Shown: positions 16,462 through 27,035 of the stretch, piece by piece
Layout: each line of letters opens with the position of its first letter
How positions within the stretch are numbered: the stretch's first letter is position 1
NCBI GenBank assembly: GCA_036496605.1
Contig: DASXKV010000002.1
Location: forward strand, 1 to 64,000
DNA: 64,000 nt
Reading direction: 5' to 3'
From: Gemmatimonadaceae bacterium
Lineage (GTDB): Bacteria > Gemmatimonadota > Gemmatimonadetes > Gemmatimonadales > Gemmatimonadaceae
Notes under the pieces: model-generated
What the model saw: the letters and a program-made list of their open reading frames with translations, nothing else
Told to the model about the DNA's origin: nothing
Databases searched by the model: none
Position numbers and translations under genes: made by a program

Positions 16462-18072
16462 GTGGCTGCGATTTCCTCTGCATTGCGAGAGGCCGATGCG
16501 CGTCGCATCGCGGCGATCGACATCGGCTCCAACTCCATTCGCCAGATCGTCGCCGACGTGTCTGGTGCTGGGGGAATTCAAGTCGTCGATGAGATGAAGG
16601 CCGCCCCGCGTCTCGCGGCTGGTCTCGTCGACACCGGACTGCTCGATGACGGCGCGATGACCCGTGCCGCCGACGACATCGCCCGCATGGCGACGCTTGC
16701 GCGGCAGCTCGGCGCCGAGCGAATCGAGGCGGTCGCCACGAGCGCCGTTCGCGACGCCAGTAATGGCGACGAGTTTCTCCGCCGCGTGCATCGCCAAACG
16801 GGACTCAACGTCCGCGTGCTCGACGGTGAGGAGGAAGCACGGTTGAGTTTTCGCAGCGCGCTCGCGCACTTCGAGCTCGGCGCCGGACGCGCGGTCGTTG
16901 CCGACATCGGCGGCGGCTCCCTCGAGCTCGTGCTCAGCGCCGATGGGGTCATCGAGCGGCTTTCCTCGCTGCCGTTGGGCGCCGTGCGACTCACGGAGCG
17001 GTTTCTCCCTGACGCAACGACGAGTCCAAAAGCGCTTCGCGCCCTGCGCAAGGAGGTTCGGGCGCAGCTGCGGCCGCAGCTTCCGGTTCGCGATTGGCGC
17101 GGTGCGCCGCTGATTGGCTCGGGCGGCACCTTCACGAACCTGGCCGGACTCCACCTAACGAGGCAGGGAATCTTCACGGCGCGGAGCGTGCATGCCGCGC
17201 GGATCCCCCGCGGGGATGTCGAGCATCTGCTCGAGATGCTGCATGCGATGAGTCCCGCCGAACGACGCAACGTCGAGGGCTTGAATGCAGACCGCGCCGA
17301 CATCATCGTCGCCGGTCTTGCCGTCGTCGCGGAGGTCATGGCGCGTCTAGAGGCGCGCGATGTCCAGGTGTCGCGCTACGGCATTCGCGAAGGGCTGCTG
17401 CTGGAGGCGGCGCGCGTCCGACCGGTGGTCGCCGACCCGGGTGAGGCACGTGAGCGATCCGTCCGCGAGTTGGCGGCGCGCTGTCACTACGAGGAGCGGC
17501 ACGCCACGAATGTGCAACGGCTCGCCGTTCGTCTCTTCGACTCGCTAGGGGCACGTCTCGGCGCCACCGCTGCCGAACGTCCGCAGCTCGCGGACGCCGC
17601 CTTGCTGCACGACGTCGGCTATCACATCAGCTACGATCGGCACCACAAGCACTCCTATCACATCATCGTGCACGCCGAGCTACTCGGCGTTCCGCCCGCG
17701 GAGCAAGTCGTCATTGCGAACGTCGCGCGCTATCATCGGGGCGCGCCGCCGAAGAAGAAGCATCGCAATTACGGATCGCTCGATCGCGAGCTGCGCGCCA
17801 GGGTGCGCCGGCTTGCGGCCATTCTTCGCATCGCCGACGGTTTCGATCGCGGGCACACTGGAGCCGTGAAAACGCTCCGCGTTCGCTGGGTCAAGCGCGC
17901 AATTCGCGTCACCCCGGTCGCTAGCGATTCGCGCGCTACACTCCGCCTCGAGTGCTGGGGTGCGCACCGAAAGTCGGCGCTCCTGGCGAAGGTCGCCGGC
18001 GTCCCCGTGGAGATCGTCGCTCCAGACGGCACGGTGCTGTCGTCTCACGACACGGAGACGAACGCGGAGTGA
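16462..18072 (+). CDS. ppx: Ppx/GppA exopolyphosphatase with C-terminal HD domain
   Basis: The enzyme hydrolyses terminal phosphate from polyphosphate, or pppGpp in GppA paralogues. From the GTG at 16462 it has 536 residues. An earlier ATG at 16360 would translate the inverted repeat, so it is rejected, although the GTG lacks a clear ribosome site. Two actin-like ATPase lobes are visible: AAIDIGSNSIRQIVADV, the DGEEEARLSF segment, and DIGGGSLELVL. These are followed by an HD-type domain (ALLHDVGYHISYDRHHKHS) and a C-terminal basic region. It converges with ppk1, the enzyme that makes the polymer. Confidence 0.92.
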   Translation: MAAISSALREADARRIAAIDIGSNSIRQIVADVSGAGGIQVVDEMKAAPRLAAGLVDTGLLDDGAMTRAADDIARMATLARQLGAERIEAVATSAVRDASNGDEFLRRVHRQTGLNVRVLDGEEEARLSFRSALAHFELGAGRAVVADIGGGSLELVLSADGVIERLSSLPLGAVRLTERFLPDATTSPKALRALRKEVRAQLRPQLPVRDWRGAPLIGSGGTFTNLAGLHLTRQGIFTARSVHAARIPRGDVEHLLEMLHAMSPAERRNVEGLNADRADIIVAGLAVVAEVMARLEARDVQVSRYGIREGLLLEAARVRPVVADPGEARERSVRELAARCHYEERHATNVQRLAVRLFDSLGARLGATAAERPQLADAALLHDVGYHISYDRHHKHSYHIIVHAELLGVPPAEQVVIANVARYHRGAPPKKKHRNYGSLDRELRARVRRLAAILRIADGFDRGHTGAVKTLRVRWVKRAIRVTPVASDSRATLRLECWGAHRKSALLAKVAGVPVEIVAPDGTVLSSHDTETNAE

Positions 18073-18155
18073 AACGTGGTTGGTGGTTGGTGCGAAACAG
18101 CACCAGCAACCAATCACGAACGACCATCAACCGACCACCAAGTACCAGCGACCGA
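18073..18155. terminator. Shared inverted-repeat terminator region between ppx and ppk1
   Basis: The gap between the convergent ppx and ppk1 genes holds GGTTGGTGGTTGGTGC (about 18077-18092), then GCACCAGCAACCAATC, which pairs with it apart from a few mismatches. Further CCATCAACCGACCACCAA units follow. No T-tract is seen. It is probably a bidirectional transcription end for both genes and belongs to the TTGGTGG repeat family. Confidence 0.55.
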
Positions 18156-20279
18156 CTACACCAGTGCGCCCACCCCTCTCATCTCACCCGACGTACGTCC
18201 GTCCGGCGATGTGAGCCCCCACGATTCGCGCAGGAGAATGTCATGCGTCGAGTGCACCACACCATTGGGTGTGCGCTGGGTCCAGCTGCCGTCGGCGGCG
18301 AGCTCCCACGCCTGACGGTTGTCCTCGAGGCAGGTGCGCAGCAGGCTACGCAGCCGATCGTGCAACGTTGCATCCTCGACCGGCGCGACGGCTTCGACAC
18401 GGCGGTCGAAATTGCGCTGCATCCAGTCCGCCGAGCCGATATAAAACTCCTCGGCACCGCCGTTCGCAAAGGAGAATAGGCGAGAATGCTCGAGGAAGCG
18501 CCCGACGATGCTGATGACGCGAATGTTATCGCTTACCCCAGGCACGGCTGGCCGCAAGCAACAGATACCGCGGACGATGAGCTCGATGTCGACGCCTGCT
18601 CGCGACGCGCGATACAAGGCCTCGATCGTCTCCGGATCGACGAGGGAGTTCATCTTCGCGACGATGCGAGCCGTTCGGCCGGCGCGCGCGTGCTCCGCCT
18701 CGCGATCGATCAGGTCGAGGACGCGAGGGCGCATGTTCGCCGGCGCGACGAGCAGCTTGCGATATAGCCGCTGGCGCGAGTAGCCAGTGAGTGAGTTGAA
18801 AAGATCCGTAACATCGGCGGCGATCGACCGGCTGCAGGTGAACAGACCGATGTCGCTGTACAGCCGCGCGGTTCGCGAGTTATAATTGCCGCTGCCCAGA
18901 TGCACGTAACGACGGATGCCGTCCGCTTCGCGCCGAACCACCAGCGCGAGCTTCGTGTGCGTCTTCAGTGTCGCCGAGCCATAGGCGACGTGCACGCCGA
19001 AGCTCTCCAGCCGGCGCGCCCACGTGATGTTGTTCGCCTCGTCGAAACGCGCCTTCAGTTCGACCAGCACCGCCACCTGCTTGCCGCGCTGCGCCGCGTC
19101 GATGAGTGCGTCCACGATCGCCGTGTCGCCCGACGTGCGATACAACGTGAGCTTGATCGCGAGCACGTTGTCGTCTTCCGCCGCGGTCTCGAGGAACCGT
19201 TCGACGCTGGCGCTGAATGAATCGTACGGATGATGCACGAGGAGATCGCGCTCGCGGATCACCTCGAAGATCGACCGGCGCGGATCGCGCAATTCCGGCG
19301 GAATAGACGGCGTGAACGGCGGATCCTTGAGAACCGGGCAATCGAGCGCGGCGAGCGCCATCAGGTCGCCGAGGCCAAGCAGCTTTCCGGCTTCGAAGAC
19401 ATCGCGCTCGGTGAGGGCGGTACTCAGCGTCACGTCCTCGCTGCGCAACTCCTCGAGGAGTAGCGTGCGGAGGTGCTGAGGCGTCGCGTCCTCGACCTCG
19501 AGCCTAACGACTTCGCCGAATCGCCGCTTGAAGACCTGCTCTTCGATCGTGGCCAGCAAATCTTCCGGCTCTTCGACGGGTAGCTCGAGATCCGAGTACC
19601 GCGTGATCCGGAACGGATGCCAGCGAAGGACTTCCATTCCCGGGAACAGCGCACCGAGATTCGCGCCGATCACTTCCTCCAGAGGAACGAAGTGATTGAG
19701 CCGTCCGACGACGGGCACCCACCGCGGAAGGCTCTTCGGAACTTTGACCCGCGCGAAATGGTCTTCGCCCGTCTCGGGATCGCGGATCTCGACAGCGAGC
19801 GATAGCGAAAGATTCGAGATGTACGGGAATGGGTGCCCGGGATCGACCGCGAGCGGCGTGAGCACCGGAAAGACTTGCGCCTCGAAGTATTCGTCGAGCG
19901 CGCCCCATTCCCGCGCGCTGAGGTCTGACACGCCAACCAGACGGATGCCCTGCGAAGCGAGTTGCTCGAGCACCTCGTCGAAGCAGCGACGCTGCACTGC
20001 GTGCTGCTCGCGCACCACGCGGTCGATCGCGTCGAGTTGCTCCTGCGGCGTGAGACCGTCCACCGGCGGTTGCTGGACGTTCGCAGCGACCTGTCGCCTA
20101 ACACCGGCGACCCGCACCATGTAAAACTCGTCCAGATTGGTGCTGAAGATCGACAGAAACTTCACCCGCTCCAGCAGCGGCGTACGCGCGTCGACTGCCT
20201 GTTGAAGCACACGGCCGTTGAACGCGAGCCAACTCAACTCGCGGTTGATGAACAGCGAGCTCTGCGCAACTTCTGGCAT
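18156..20279 (-). CDS. ppk1: Polyphosphate kinase 1
   Basis: The 707-residue membrane-associated enzyme makes polyphosphate from ATP. It has the N-domain (SLFINRELSWLAFN), the head domain (VFPVLTPLAVDPGHPFP), and two phospholipase D-like C-domains. The catalytic phospho-His is His441 in the LKTHTKLALVVR motif, and the second conserved His is in FLEHSRLFSF. The SADWMQRNFDRRVEAV segment is also typical. Length is normal for PPK1. It converges with ppx. The upstream region carries a direct repeat that looks like a PHO box (20332-20349). Confidence 0.96.
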   Translation of the reverse strand: MPEVAQSSLFINRELSWLAFNGRVLQQAVDARTPLLERVKFLSIFSTNLDEFYMVRVAGVRRQVAANVQQPPVDGLTPQEQLDAIDRVVREQHAVQRRCFDEVLEQLASQGIRLVGVSDLSAREWGALDEYFEAQVFPVLTPLAVDPGHPFPYISNLSLSLAVEIRDPETGEDHFARVKVPKSLPRWVPVVGRLNHFVPLEEVIGANLGALFPGMEVLRWHPFRITRYSDLELPVEEPEDLLATIEEQVFKRRFGEVVRLEVEDATPQHLRTLLLEELRSEDVTLSTALTERDVFEAGKLLGLGDLMALAALDCPVLKDPPFTPSIPPELRDPRRSIFEVIRERDLLVHHPYDSFSASVERFLETAAEDDNVLAIKLTLYRTSGDTAIVDALIDAAQRGKQVAVLVELKARFDEANNITWARRLESFGVHVAYGSATLKTHTKLALVVRREADGIRRYVHLGSGNYNSRTARLYSDIGLFTCSRSIAADVTDLFNSLTGYSRQRLYRKLLVAPANMRPRVLDLIDREAEHARAGRTARIVAKMNSLVDPETIEALYRASRAGVDIELIVRGICCLRPAVPGVSDNIRVISIVGRFLEHSRLFSFANGGAEEFYIGSADWMQRNFDRRVEAVAPVEDATLHDRLRSLLRTCLEDNRQAWELAADGSWTQRTPNGVVHSTHDILLRESWGLTSPDGRTSGEMRGVGALV

Positions 20280-20331
20280 CGGGGTGAAGTCCGGGAGGAA
20301 CTACCAAAGGTATAGCTCCTAGACTACCCAG

Positions 20332-20349
20332 TTGTCACGGGTGGGTCAC
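20332..20349 (+). promoter_or_regulatory. Candidate PHO-box-like direct repeat upstream of ppk1
   Basis: TTGTCAC-GGGT-GGGTCAC shows two 7-bp direct repeats with a 4-bp spacer, an 11-bp period. This is the arrangement of the E. coli PHO box (CTGTCAT, 4 bp, CTGTCAC). It lies about 55 bp upstream of the ppk1 start, but its orientation is opposite to the gene. On the minus strand, GTGACA-N18-TATACC could be the promoter that overlaps it. Binding by the PhoB-like regulator is inferred. Confidence 0.35.
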
Positions 20350-20384
20350 GCGGACGCGAGGTCGGCTGTCTTGCCCGGCTGAGA

Positions 20385-20447
20385 AGGGGCTAGGGTCTAG
20401 GGACGTAGGGGCGAGGGCAAATCCCTACTCCCTACCCCCTAGCCCCT
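20385..20447. terminator. GGGGCTA-type hairpin downstream of the PiT gene
   Basis: The arm 20385-20418, rich in GGGGCTAGGG and TAGGGG units, is followed by the complementary arm 20422-20447 (CCCTA and CTAGCCCC units). The short loop gives a long irregular hairpin. It begins immediately beyond the stop codon of the minus-strand phosphate transporter gene, so it may end that transcript and insulate ppk1. No T-tract is present. Confidence 0.55.
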
Positions 20448-21491
<1,044 letters not shown>

Positions 21492-21504
21492 GCGTCGCGA
21501 CGCC

Positions 21505-22128
21505 TCACGCGTTCTTCAGCGAAATGCTCTGAAGCACCTGTGCGACGCCCATGCAGCTGTCCGTCGCGCGCTCGAGAGTGTCGTACATCTCCTTCCACTT
21601 CATGACTTCCAACGGATCGGGACGCCCGCTGAAAAGATCACCGACGGCGGAGTGGTAGATGGCGTCGGCCTCTTCCTCGAGGCGTTTGATGAACGCGGCC
21701 TGCTCGGTCACTCGCTTCGTCTGGCGAATAGACGACACGCCGGTTTGAATGTGCTTCGCCGCTTCGACGAGCACGCGCGCGAGCTCACGGGCGGGCTTCT
21801 TGACGACGTCGATGTGCAGCATCTCGAATCGGCGAGCGGTTCCGTCGATGAGATCGATGACATCGTCGAGACGCGAGGCGAGCATGTGAATGTCCTCGCG
21901 ATCGATCGGTGTGACGAAACTCTTATCGATTCGCTGATTGATCGTGCTCGTGAGGACGTCGGCTTTGTGCTCGACATCCTTGATCGCGCGCACGTGATCG
22001 GCGACGTGCTCCGGATCGTCGAACAGCTCGCCGAGCATGCGCGCCGTTTGCGTCAGGTGCGCAGTCAGCTGGTCGAACAGATCGAAAAACAGCTCGTCGC
22101 GCGGAATCAGCCTCGCCAGCACTCCCAC
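21505..22128 (-). CDS. DUF47/PhoU-like PiT accessory protein
   Basis: The 207-residue all-helical cytoplasmic protein is of the DUF47 family (TIGR00153 type), related to PhoU. Visible landmarks are the DVEHKADVLTSTINQRIDKSF segment, PIDREDIHMLASRLDDVIDLID, and RLEEEADAIYHSAV. Proteins of this family are encoded beside PiT transporters and are thought to control them. The start is GTG at 22128, preceded by a good GGGAGG ribosome site about 6 bases upstream. With pit it completes the phosphate island. Confidence 0.92.
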   Translation of the reverse strand: MGVLARLIPRDELFFDLFDQLTAHLTQTARMLGELFDDPEHVADHVRAIKDVEHKADVLTSTINQRIDKSFVTPIDREDIHMLASRLDDVIDLIDGTARRFEMLHIDVVKKPARELARVLVEAAKHIQTGVSSIRQTKRVTEQAAFIKRLEEEADAIYHSAVGDLFSGRPDPLEVMKWKEMYDTLERATDSCMGVAQVLQSISLKNA

Positions 22129-22188
22129 TTCGGCCTCCCAGCAATGGCGCCGGAAGATACCCGGCCCATGTGTACCGTCAAAGACCGC

Positions 22189-22968
22189 TCAGCGAGGAAA
22201 GGACCAAACCTGCGGCGGCCGTGCAGCCGCTTGACGTTCGGCGACGCGCTCTGGCTTCTCGAATAGCTTGATCAACACCATTCCAGTGACGAATCCGCCG
22301 ACATGCGCCCAAACGGCGACGCCACTCGACACGTCAGGGGAGACCTGTGAGAGCGATGGCAACGCCGTGATGAGTTGGATCCCGAACCACCAGATCAGCA
22401 CCAACCACGCGGGAATTGGAATCACGCGAATGATGATGATGAAAATGAAAAGCATGTTGACGCGCACTCTGGGATACAACACGAGATAAGCGCCGAGGAT
22501 GCCCGAGATGGCGCCCGAGGCGCCGACGGTCGGCACTGGGGAGGCGGGCTGCATGAGAACGTGCGTTGCTGCTGCGGCGAGCCCGCAGATGAGATAGAAG
22601 GCGAGGAAGCGAATCGAGCCCATGCTGTCTTCGATGTTGTTGCCGAAAACCCAGAAGAACAGCGCATTGCCAAGGATGTGTAACCAGCCGCCGTGCAGGA
22701 ACATCGATGTCAGCGGCGTGAACTTGTTGATCGGATCGTTGTCGACGACGCAGGCTAGATGCGGAGCGATCGGTACACTCATCCCGAGAGCCGCCCGATG
22801 CGTGAGCTCGCCTGGAATCATTCCCCAGTTGCAGATGCTGGTCGCGAGCCGAAGCTCGTTTAGGCCGGCGCCTTGAGCGGTGAGCCAAACGGCGAACATG
22901 GCGCCTAGGAGTGCCCAAGTCATCACCGGCGGATGAAGCGTCGGGTTTTCGTCGCTGATCGGGAGCAT
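22189..22968 (-). CDS. Rhomboid-family intramembrane serine protease
   Basis: With the ATG at 22968 the protein has 259 residues; an in-frame upstream start at 23073 would add 35 non-conserved residues and run through the dnaK control region. Six or more hydrophobic segments are visible. Rhomboid landmarks are HGGWLHILGNALFFWVFG, the catalytic Ser151 in VGASGAISG, and the catalytic His222 in WAHVGGF. It cleaves membrane proteins within the bilayer; its substrate is unknown. It is divergent from dnaK. Confidence 0.92.
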   Translation of the reverse strand: MLPISDENPTLHPPVMTWALLGAMFAVWLTAQGAGLNELRLATSICNWGMIPGELTHRAALGMSVPIAPHLACVVDNDPINKFTPLTSMFLHGGWLHILGNALFFWVFGNNIEDSMGSIRFLAFYLICGLAAAATHVLMQPASPVPTVGASGAISGILGAYLVLYPRVRVNMLFIFIIIIRVIPIPAWLVLIWWFGIQLITALPSLSQVSPDVSSGVAVWAHVGGFVTGMVLIKLFEKPERVAERQAAARPPQVWSFPR

Positions 22969-23010
22969 TGGCCTGGATGGCGCGCTTGCGTCAGAAATGT
23001 AACCGGACCG

Positions 23011-23028
23011 GTTGGCACCGCTGCCAAC
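23011..23028. promoter_or_regulatory. Inverted repeat between rhomboid gene and dnaK
   Basis: GTTGGCA-CCGC-TGCCAAC is a perfect 7-bp inverted repeat. It lies in the 164-bp divergent control region, about 40 bp upstream of the rhomboid start and 105 bp upstream of dnaK. It could be an operator for either gene. It is not the CIRCE element; no TTAGCACTC-N9-GAGTGCTAA sequence is present here. Confidence 0.4.
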
Positions 23029-23132
23029 TTGGCGCAAGCACTGGGTCCTCGACTTGCCTTGCGTGACAAGCATCGGCGGAGCGAATTGGCGTCACGATAT
23101 GGTCTCCGCCCGACTCAACTCTCGAGGTAGCA

Positions 23133-25079
23133 ATGGCGGATAAAGTCATCGGTATCGACCTGGGTACCACCAACTCAGTGGTCGCGGTGATGGAAGGCGG
23201 CGACCCCGTCGTCATTCCAAACTCAGAAGGGGGTCGCACTACACCCTCGGTGGTCGGCTTCACGAAAGACGGTGAGCGACTCGTTGGACAGGTCGCGAAG
23301 CGTCAAGCGGTCACCAATCCCCAGAACACGATCTTTTCGATTAAACGGTTCATGGGGCGCAAGATCTCCGAGGTTCCGGAGGAGATTAAGCGCGTCCCGT
23401 ACAAGGTCATCTCCGGACCGAACGATCTCACCATGGTGGAGGTGCAAGGCAAGCGGTATTCCCCACCCGAGATCTCGGCGATGATTCTCCAGAAAATGAA
23501 GCAGACGGCGGAGGACTACCTCGGACACGGGGTGTCCAAGGCCGTCGTCACGGTGCCGGCCTATTTCAACGATTCACAACGTCAGGCGACGAAAGACGCA
23601 GGCAAGATCGCCGGCCTCGACGTTTTGCGAATAATCAACGAGCCCACGGCGGCGGCGCTCGCGTACGGACTCGACAAGAAGAAGGACGAGAAGGTTGCGG
23701 TGTTCGACCTCGGCGGCGGCACTTACGACATCTCGGTCCTCGAGCTTTACGACGTCGAAGGGTCGCGGCAGTTCGAAGTCAAATCCACCAATGGCGACAC
23801 GCACCTCGGTGGCGACGATTTCGATCAACGGGTGATCGACTGGATCGTCGGTGAGTTCAAGCGCGATCAGGGAATCGATCTCTCGAAGGATCCGATGGCG
23901 CTCCAGCGGCTCAAGGAGGCGGCGGAGAAGGCGAAGATGGAGCTGTCGGGCACGATGTCGACCGACATCAACTTGCCGTTCATCACCGCCGATCAGTCGG
24001 GTCCGAAGCACCTGAACTACACGCTCTCACGAGCGAAATTCGAGCAACTCGTCGACGACCTGATTCAGCGCACCATCCCCCCGATGCAGCAGGCGCTCAA
24101 GGACGCGGGGATGAAGCCCGAGGAAGTGGACGAGGTCATTCTGGTCGGTGGCTCGACGCGTATTCCAAAGGTCCAAGAAATAGTTAAAAGCTTCTTCAAG
24201 AAAGAGCCGCACAAGGGTGTGAATCCTGACGAGGTCGTCGCCATCGGCGCGGCGATTCAGGGCGCGGTGCTCACAGGCGAGCAGAAGGATGTGCTGCTCC
24301 TCGACGTCACTCCGCTCTCGCTCGGCATCGAGACGTTAGGCGGCGTGACGACGGTGCTCATTCCGCGGAACACGACGATCCCGACCAAGAAGAGCGAGAC
24401 CTTCTCGACGGCGGACGATAATCAGACCACGGTCGAGATCCACGTGCTGCAGGGCGAACGCGAGATGGCGCGGGACAATCGCACCATCGGCAAGTTCCAG
24501 CTCACTGGCATTCCACCCGCTCCGCGGGGCATGCCGCAGATCGAAGTCACGTTCGACATCGACGCGAACGGCATTCTGCACGTGTCGGCGAAGGACAAGG
24601 CCACCAGCAAGGAACAGAAGATCCGTATCGAGGCTTCCAGCGGTTTGTCCGACAACGACATCCAACGCATGGTCAAGGACGCGGAGTCGCATGCCGCGGA
24701 AGACAAGAAGCGGCGCGAGGAGATCGACACTCGCAACCGGCTCGACAGCATGACGTACGACGTCGAGAAGAACGTGAAGGAGTGGGGCGACAAGCTGCCT
24801 GCTGAAGCGAAGGCGAAGCTCGACGCGTCGATCGAACGCGCACGCAAGGCGCTCCGCGGCGACGACATGAACGAGATCCGCGCTGCCCAGGAAGACCTGA
24901 GTCGCGCGTATAGCGAGGCGGGCCAGACCTTCTACGCGCAGTCGCAGGCGCAACCGGGCGGAACACCGGGCGGCGAGCCTGAAGGCGGCGCCGGTCAGCA
25001 AGGTCCGACGGGCCAGCAGCAGCCGAAGGAGGACGTCGTCGAGGCGGACTACGAGATTGTGGACGAGGGGAAAAAATGA
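23133..25079 (+). CDS. dnaK: Chaperone protein DnaK (Hsp70)
   Basis: The 648-residue ATP-dependent chaperone begins [20 protein letters not shown]. It contains the phosphate loops ([24 protein letters not shown]), the linker [16 protein letters not shown], the beta-sandwich peptide-binding domain and a helical lid. It ends in the usual Gly/Gln-rich tail ([16 protein letters not shown]). A GAGG ribosome site lies 6 bases before the ATG. No grpE or dnaJ adjoins it in the window. A hairpin follows at 25117-25153. Confidence 0.98.
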   Translation: MADKVIGIDLGTTNSVVAVMEGGDPVVIPNSEGGRTTPSVVGFTKDGERLVGQVAKRQAVTNPQNTIFSIKRFMGRKISEVPEEIKRVPYKVISGPNDLTMVEVQGKRYSPPEISAMILQKMKQTAEDYLGHGVSKAVVTVPAYFNDSQRQATKDAGKIAGLDVLRIINEPTAAALAYGLDKKKDEKVAVFDLGGGTYDISVLELYDVEGSRQFEVKSTNGDTHLGGDDFDQRVIDWIVGEFKRDQGIDLSKDPMALQRLKEAAEKAKMELSGTMSTDINLPFITADQSGPKHLNYTLSRAKFEQLVDDLIQRTIPPMQQALKDAGMKPEEVDEVILVGGSTRIPKVQEIVKSFFKKEPHKGVNPDEVVAIGAAIQGAVLTGEQKDVLLLDVTPLSLGIETLGGVTTVLIPRNTTIPTKKSETFSTADDNQTTVEIHVLQGEREMARDNRTIGKFQLTGIPPAPRGMPQIEVTFDIDANGILHVSAKDKATSKEQKIRIEASSGLSDNDIQRMVKDAESHAAEDKKRREEIDTRNRLDSMTYDVEKNVKEWGDKLPAEAKAKLDASIERARKALRGDDMNEIRAAQEDLSRAYSEAGQTFYAQSQAQPGGTPGGEPEGGAGQQGPTGQQQPKEDVVEADYEIVDEGKK

Positions 25080-25292
25080 GGGGCTGGGGCTAGCGGCTGA
25101 GGGTTAGGGGTGAGGGAGAGCGCCGGCGGCATGCAACAAGCCCCCGGCGCTCTGCGTATGTGGTCAGAATGCTTACCACTTCTTCACTTCACTCCGACGT
25201 GTCCCGAAGCAACCTTTCACTTGTACATTCGTGTCATTCGAAAGCGAGGCATAAGCGTCTAGTCTCTAGCCCCTAGACCCCTAGGCCCTCGG
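25080..25292. repeat. Intergenic element: G-rich arm, hairpin, C-rich arm (dnaK to HtrA)
   Basis: A G-rich arm of GGGGCT/GGGTTAGGGG units (25079-25116) is followed by a perfect 10-bp stem (AGAGCGCCGG at 25117-25126, complement at 25144-25153, 17-nt loop). This hairpin is a likely dnaK transcript end. About 100 bp of ordinary AT-richer sequence follows, then the C-rich complementary arm of CTAGCCCC/CCTAGGCCC units (25258-25292). The two outer arms are inverted relative to each other. The AT-richer part probably holds the promoter of the next gene. Confidence 0.6.
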
Positions 25293-25351
25293 AACTTGCA
25301 GTTTGGATTCGTGTACGGTCCCAAAACTCACCCGACGTGGGAAGGCAGCGT

Positions 25352-26905
25352 ATGACCAAGTACCCCCGTGCCCGACTGACCGCGGCCGTCGTCGTGGCAT
25401 TCCTTTGCGGCCTGGTGTTCGCTTCCAGCTCGAACCTGACGCACTTGGGTTGGGCTCAGTCGAAAACCCCACCAAAGCCGACGCTTCAACAGGTACAGCC
25501 TCTGGTCGAGACGCAGAACGCGTTCGAGGCGATTGCTGATCACGTCACTCCTGCGGTGGTCTCGATCCAGACGGAGCGCTTCGCCCGCAACCGCACCAAC
25601 ACGCGACCCCGCAGTCAACGTCCGGGTGGCATCGAAGATTTCTTCCGGCAGTTCGATCCCCAACAACAGGATCAGCCGAGCGAGGCCAGCGGCTCCGGCT
25701 TCATTGTCAGCAAAGACGGGTACATCCTCACCAACAATCACGTCGTCGCCGACGCCGATCGCGTCACCGTGCGACTGCTGGACAATCGAACCTTCACCGC
25801 GAAAGTCGTCGGCCGCGATCCGACCACCGACGTCGCGGTCATCAAAGTCGACGCCAATGATTTGCCAACGGTTGCCTTGGGCGACGATGCGAACGCGAGA
25901 GTCGGACAGTGGGTCGTGGCGATCGGCAATCCGCTGGGCCTCGACTTCACGGTGACCGCGGGCATCGTGAGCGCGCGCGGACGCTCCCTGGGCGCTCTGC
26001 TGAATACGCGATACGCGATTCAGGACTACATCCAGACCGACGCCGCAATCAATCCGGGCAACTCGGGTGGGCCGCTCGTCAACATTCGCGGCGAAGTGAT
26101 TGGCATCAATAGCGCGATTGCGAGCAACACTGGTTTCTACGCGGGCTACGGCTTCGCGATCCCCGTGACGCTCGCGAAGCAGGTGATGGACGACATCATC
26201 CAGTACGGCAAAGTTCGGCGGGCCGTACTTGGCATCAACATCCAGGATGTCGATCCTAACGACGCGCAGGTTGCGGGCCTCAAGGACATCCACGGCGTGA
26301 AGGTCAGCGGCTTCGATCCGCCAGACGATCCAGATGCGAGTCCGGCGAAGCGAGCCGGCGTGGAAGTCGGCGACGTCATCGTCGCCGTGAACGGCCAGTC
26401 GATCGATCGGGTGAGCACGCTGCAGCGCGTGATCAGGGGCTTCAAGCCTGGACAGAGCGTGGGGATCGATGTGATGCGCTTCGGCGATAAGAAGACACTC
26501 AACGTCAAGCTCGGGGAGCCACCCGCCGATCGCAGCAGCGACGTGGCGTCGGCGGAAGATGACAGCCGCCAACCGGCGTCGCGCGGGACTGAGCGCAGCT
26601 ACGACAAGCTCGGCATCTCGGTTCAATCCGTGCCCTCGGAACTCGCCCAACAGGCAAAACTGAGTGACCAGTGGCGTCGCGGTCTCCTCGTCACCGACGT
26701 TTCGCCGAGCGGTCCGGCATATCACGAGCTGAATGAAAACAGCTCGATCATCATTAGCGTGCTGTATCCAAAGAAGCGCGATATTCGCTCGACGGCGGAT
26801 CTCGAAGAGGCGCTATCCGGCCTGAAGCGCGGCGATCTTATCACCTTGTTGGTCTATGAGGTACGCGCGCAGGGCACGACATCGATCACGCTGAAAGCAC
26901 AGTAA
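25352..26905 (+). CDS. HtrA/DegP-type periplasmic serine protease with two PDZ domains
   Basis: With the ATG at 25352, preceded by GGAAGG, the protein has 517 residues. It has an N-terminal signal or anchor segment (about 10-27). A trypsin-like domain follows with catalytic triad His130 (LTNNHVV), Asp160 (TTDVAVIKV) and Ser238 (NPGNSGGPL). PDZ1 lies at about 275-385 (AGVEVGDVIVAVNGQSI) and a more divergent PDZ2 is at the C-terminus (LLVTDVSPSGPAYHEL). Such proteases degrade or refold damaged envelope proteins. It is followed by a strong intrinsic terminator. Confidence 0.96.
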   Translation: MTKYPRARLTAAVVVAFLCGLVFASSSNLTHLGWAQSKTPPKPTLQQVQPLVETQNAFEAIADHVTPAVVSIQTERFARNRTNTRPRSQRPGGIEDFFRQFDPQQQDQPSEASGSGFIVSKDGYILTNNHVVADADRVTVRLLDNRTFTAKVVGRDPTTDVAVIKVDANDLPTVALGDDANARVGQWVVAIGNPLGLDFTVTAGIVSARGRSLGALLNTRYAIQDYIQTDAAINPGNSGGPLVNIRGEVIGINSAIASNTGFYAGYGFAIPVTLAKQVMDDIIQYGKVRRAVLGINIQDVDPNDAQVAGLKDIHGVKVSGFDPPDDPDASPAKRAGVEVGDVIVAVNGQSIDRVSTLQRVIRGFKPGQSVGIDVMRFGDKKTLNVKLGEPPADRSSDVASAEDDSRQPASRGTERSYDKLGISVQSVPSELAQQAKLSDQWRRGLLVTDVSPSGPAYHELNENSSIIISVLYPKKRDIRSTADLEEALSGLKRGDLITLLVYEVRAQGTTSITLKAQ

Positions 26906-26921
26906 CATTCCCGAGCAAAGA

Positions 26922-26953
26922 GGCCCGGTGCATCGCTGCACCGGGCCTTTTTT
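26922..26953 (+). terminator. Rho-independent terminator after the HtrA gene
   Basis: A perfect 11-bp stem GGCCCGGTGCA (26922-26932) and its complement (26937-26947), with a 4-nt loop, is followed directly by six T residues (26948-26953). This is the clearest intrinsic terminator in the window. Confidence 0.93.
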
Positions 26954-27035
26954 GCTTTACGACTGCGGTAGGGTCGTCTGCCCCATCTGATCAGAGTGGC
27001 CCCGCTCAGTCGCCGGTCTTAGGTTTCGTCGGCGC

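Noticed and set aside
22969-23132. CIRCE heat-shock element before dnaK
   Set aside because: No TTAGCACTC-N9-GAGTGCTAA or close variant was found in the region.
25328-26725. A 465-codon open frame on the minus strand opposite the HtrA gene
   Set aside because: The plus-strand HtrA protein has its full catalytic triad and domains. The opposite frame has no recognisable domain and is explained by GC-rich codon structure. Similar long shadows at 10964-12178, 36910-38211, 39544-40806 and 57905-59422 were rejected for the same reason.
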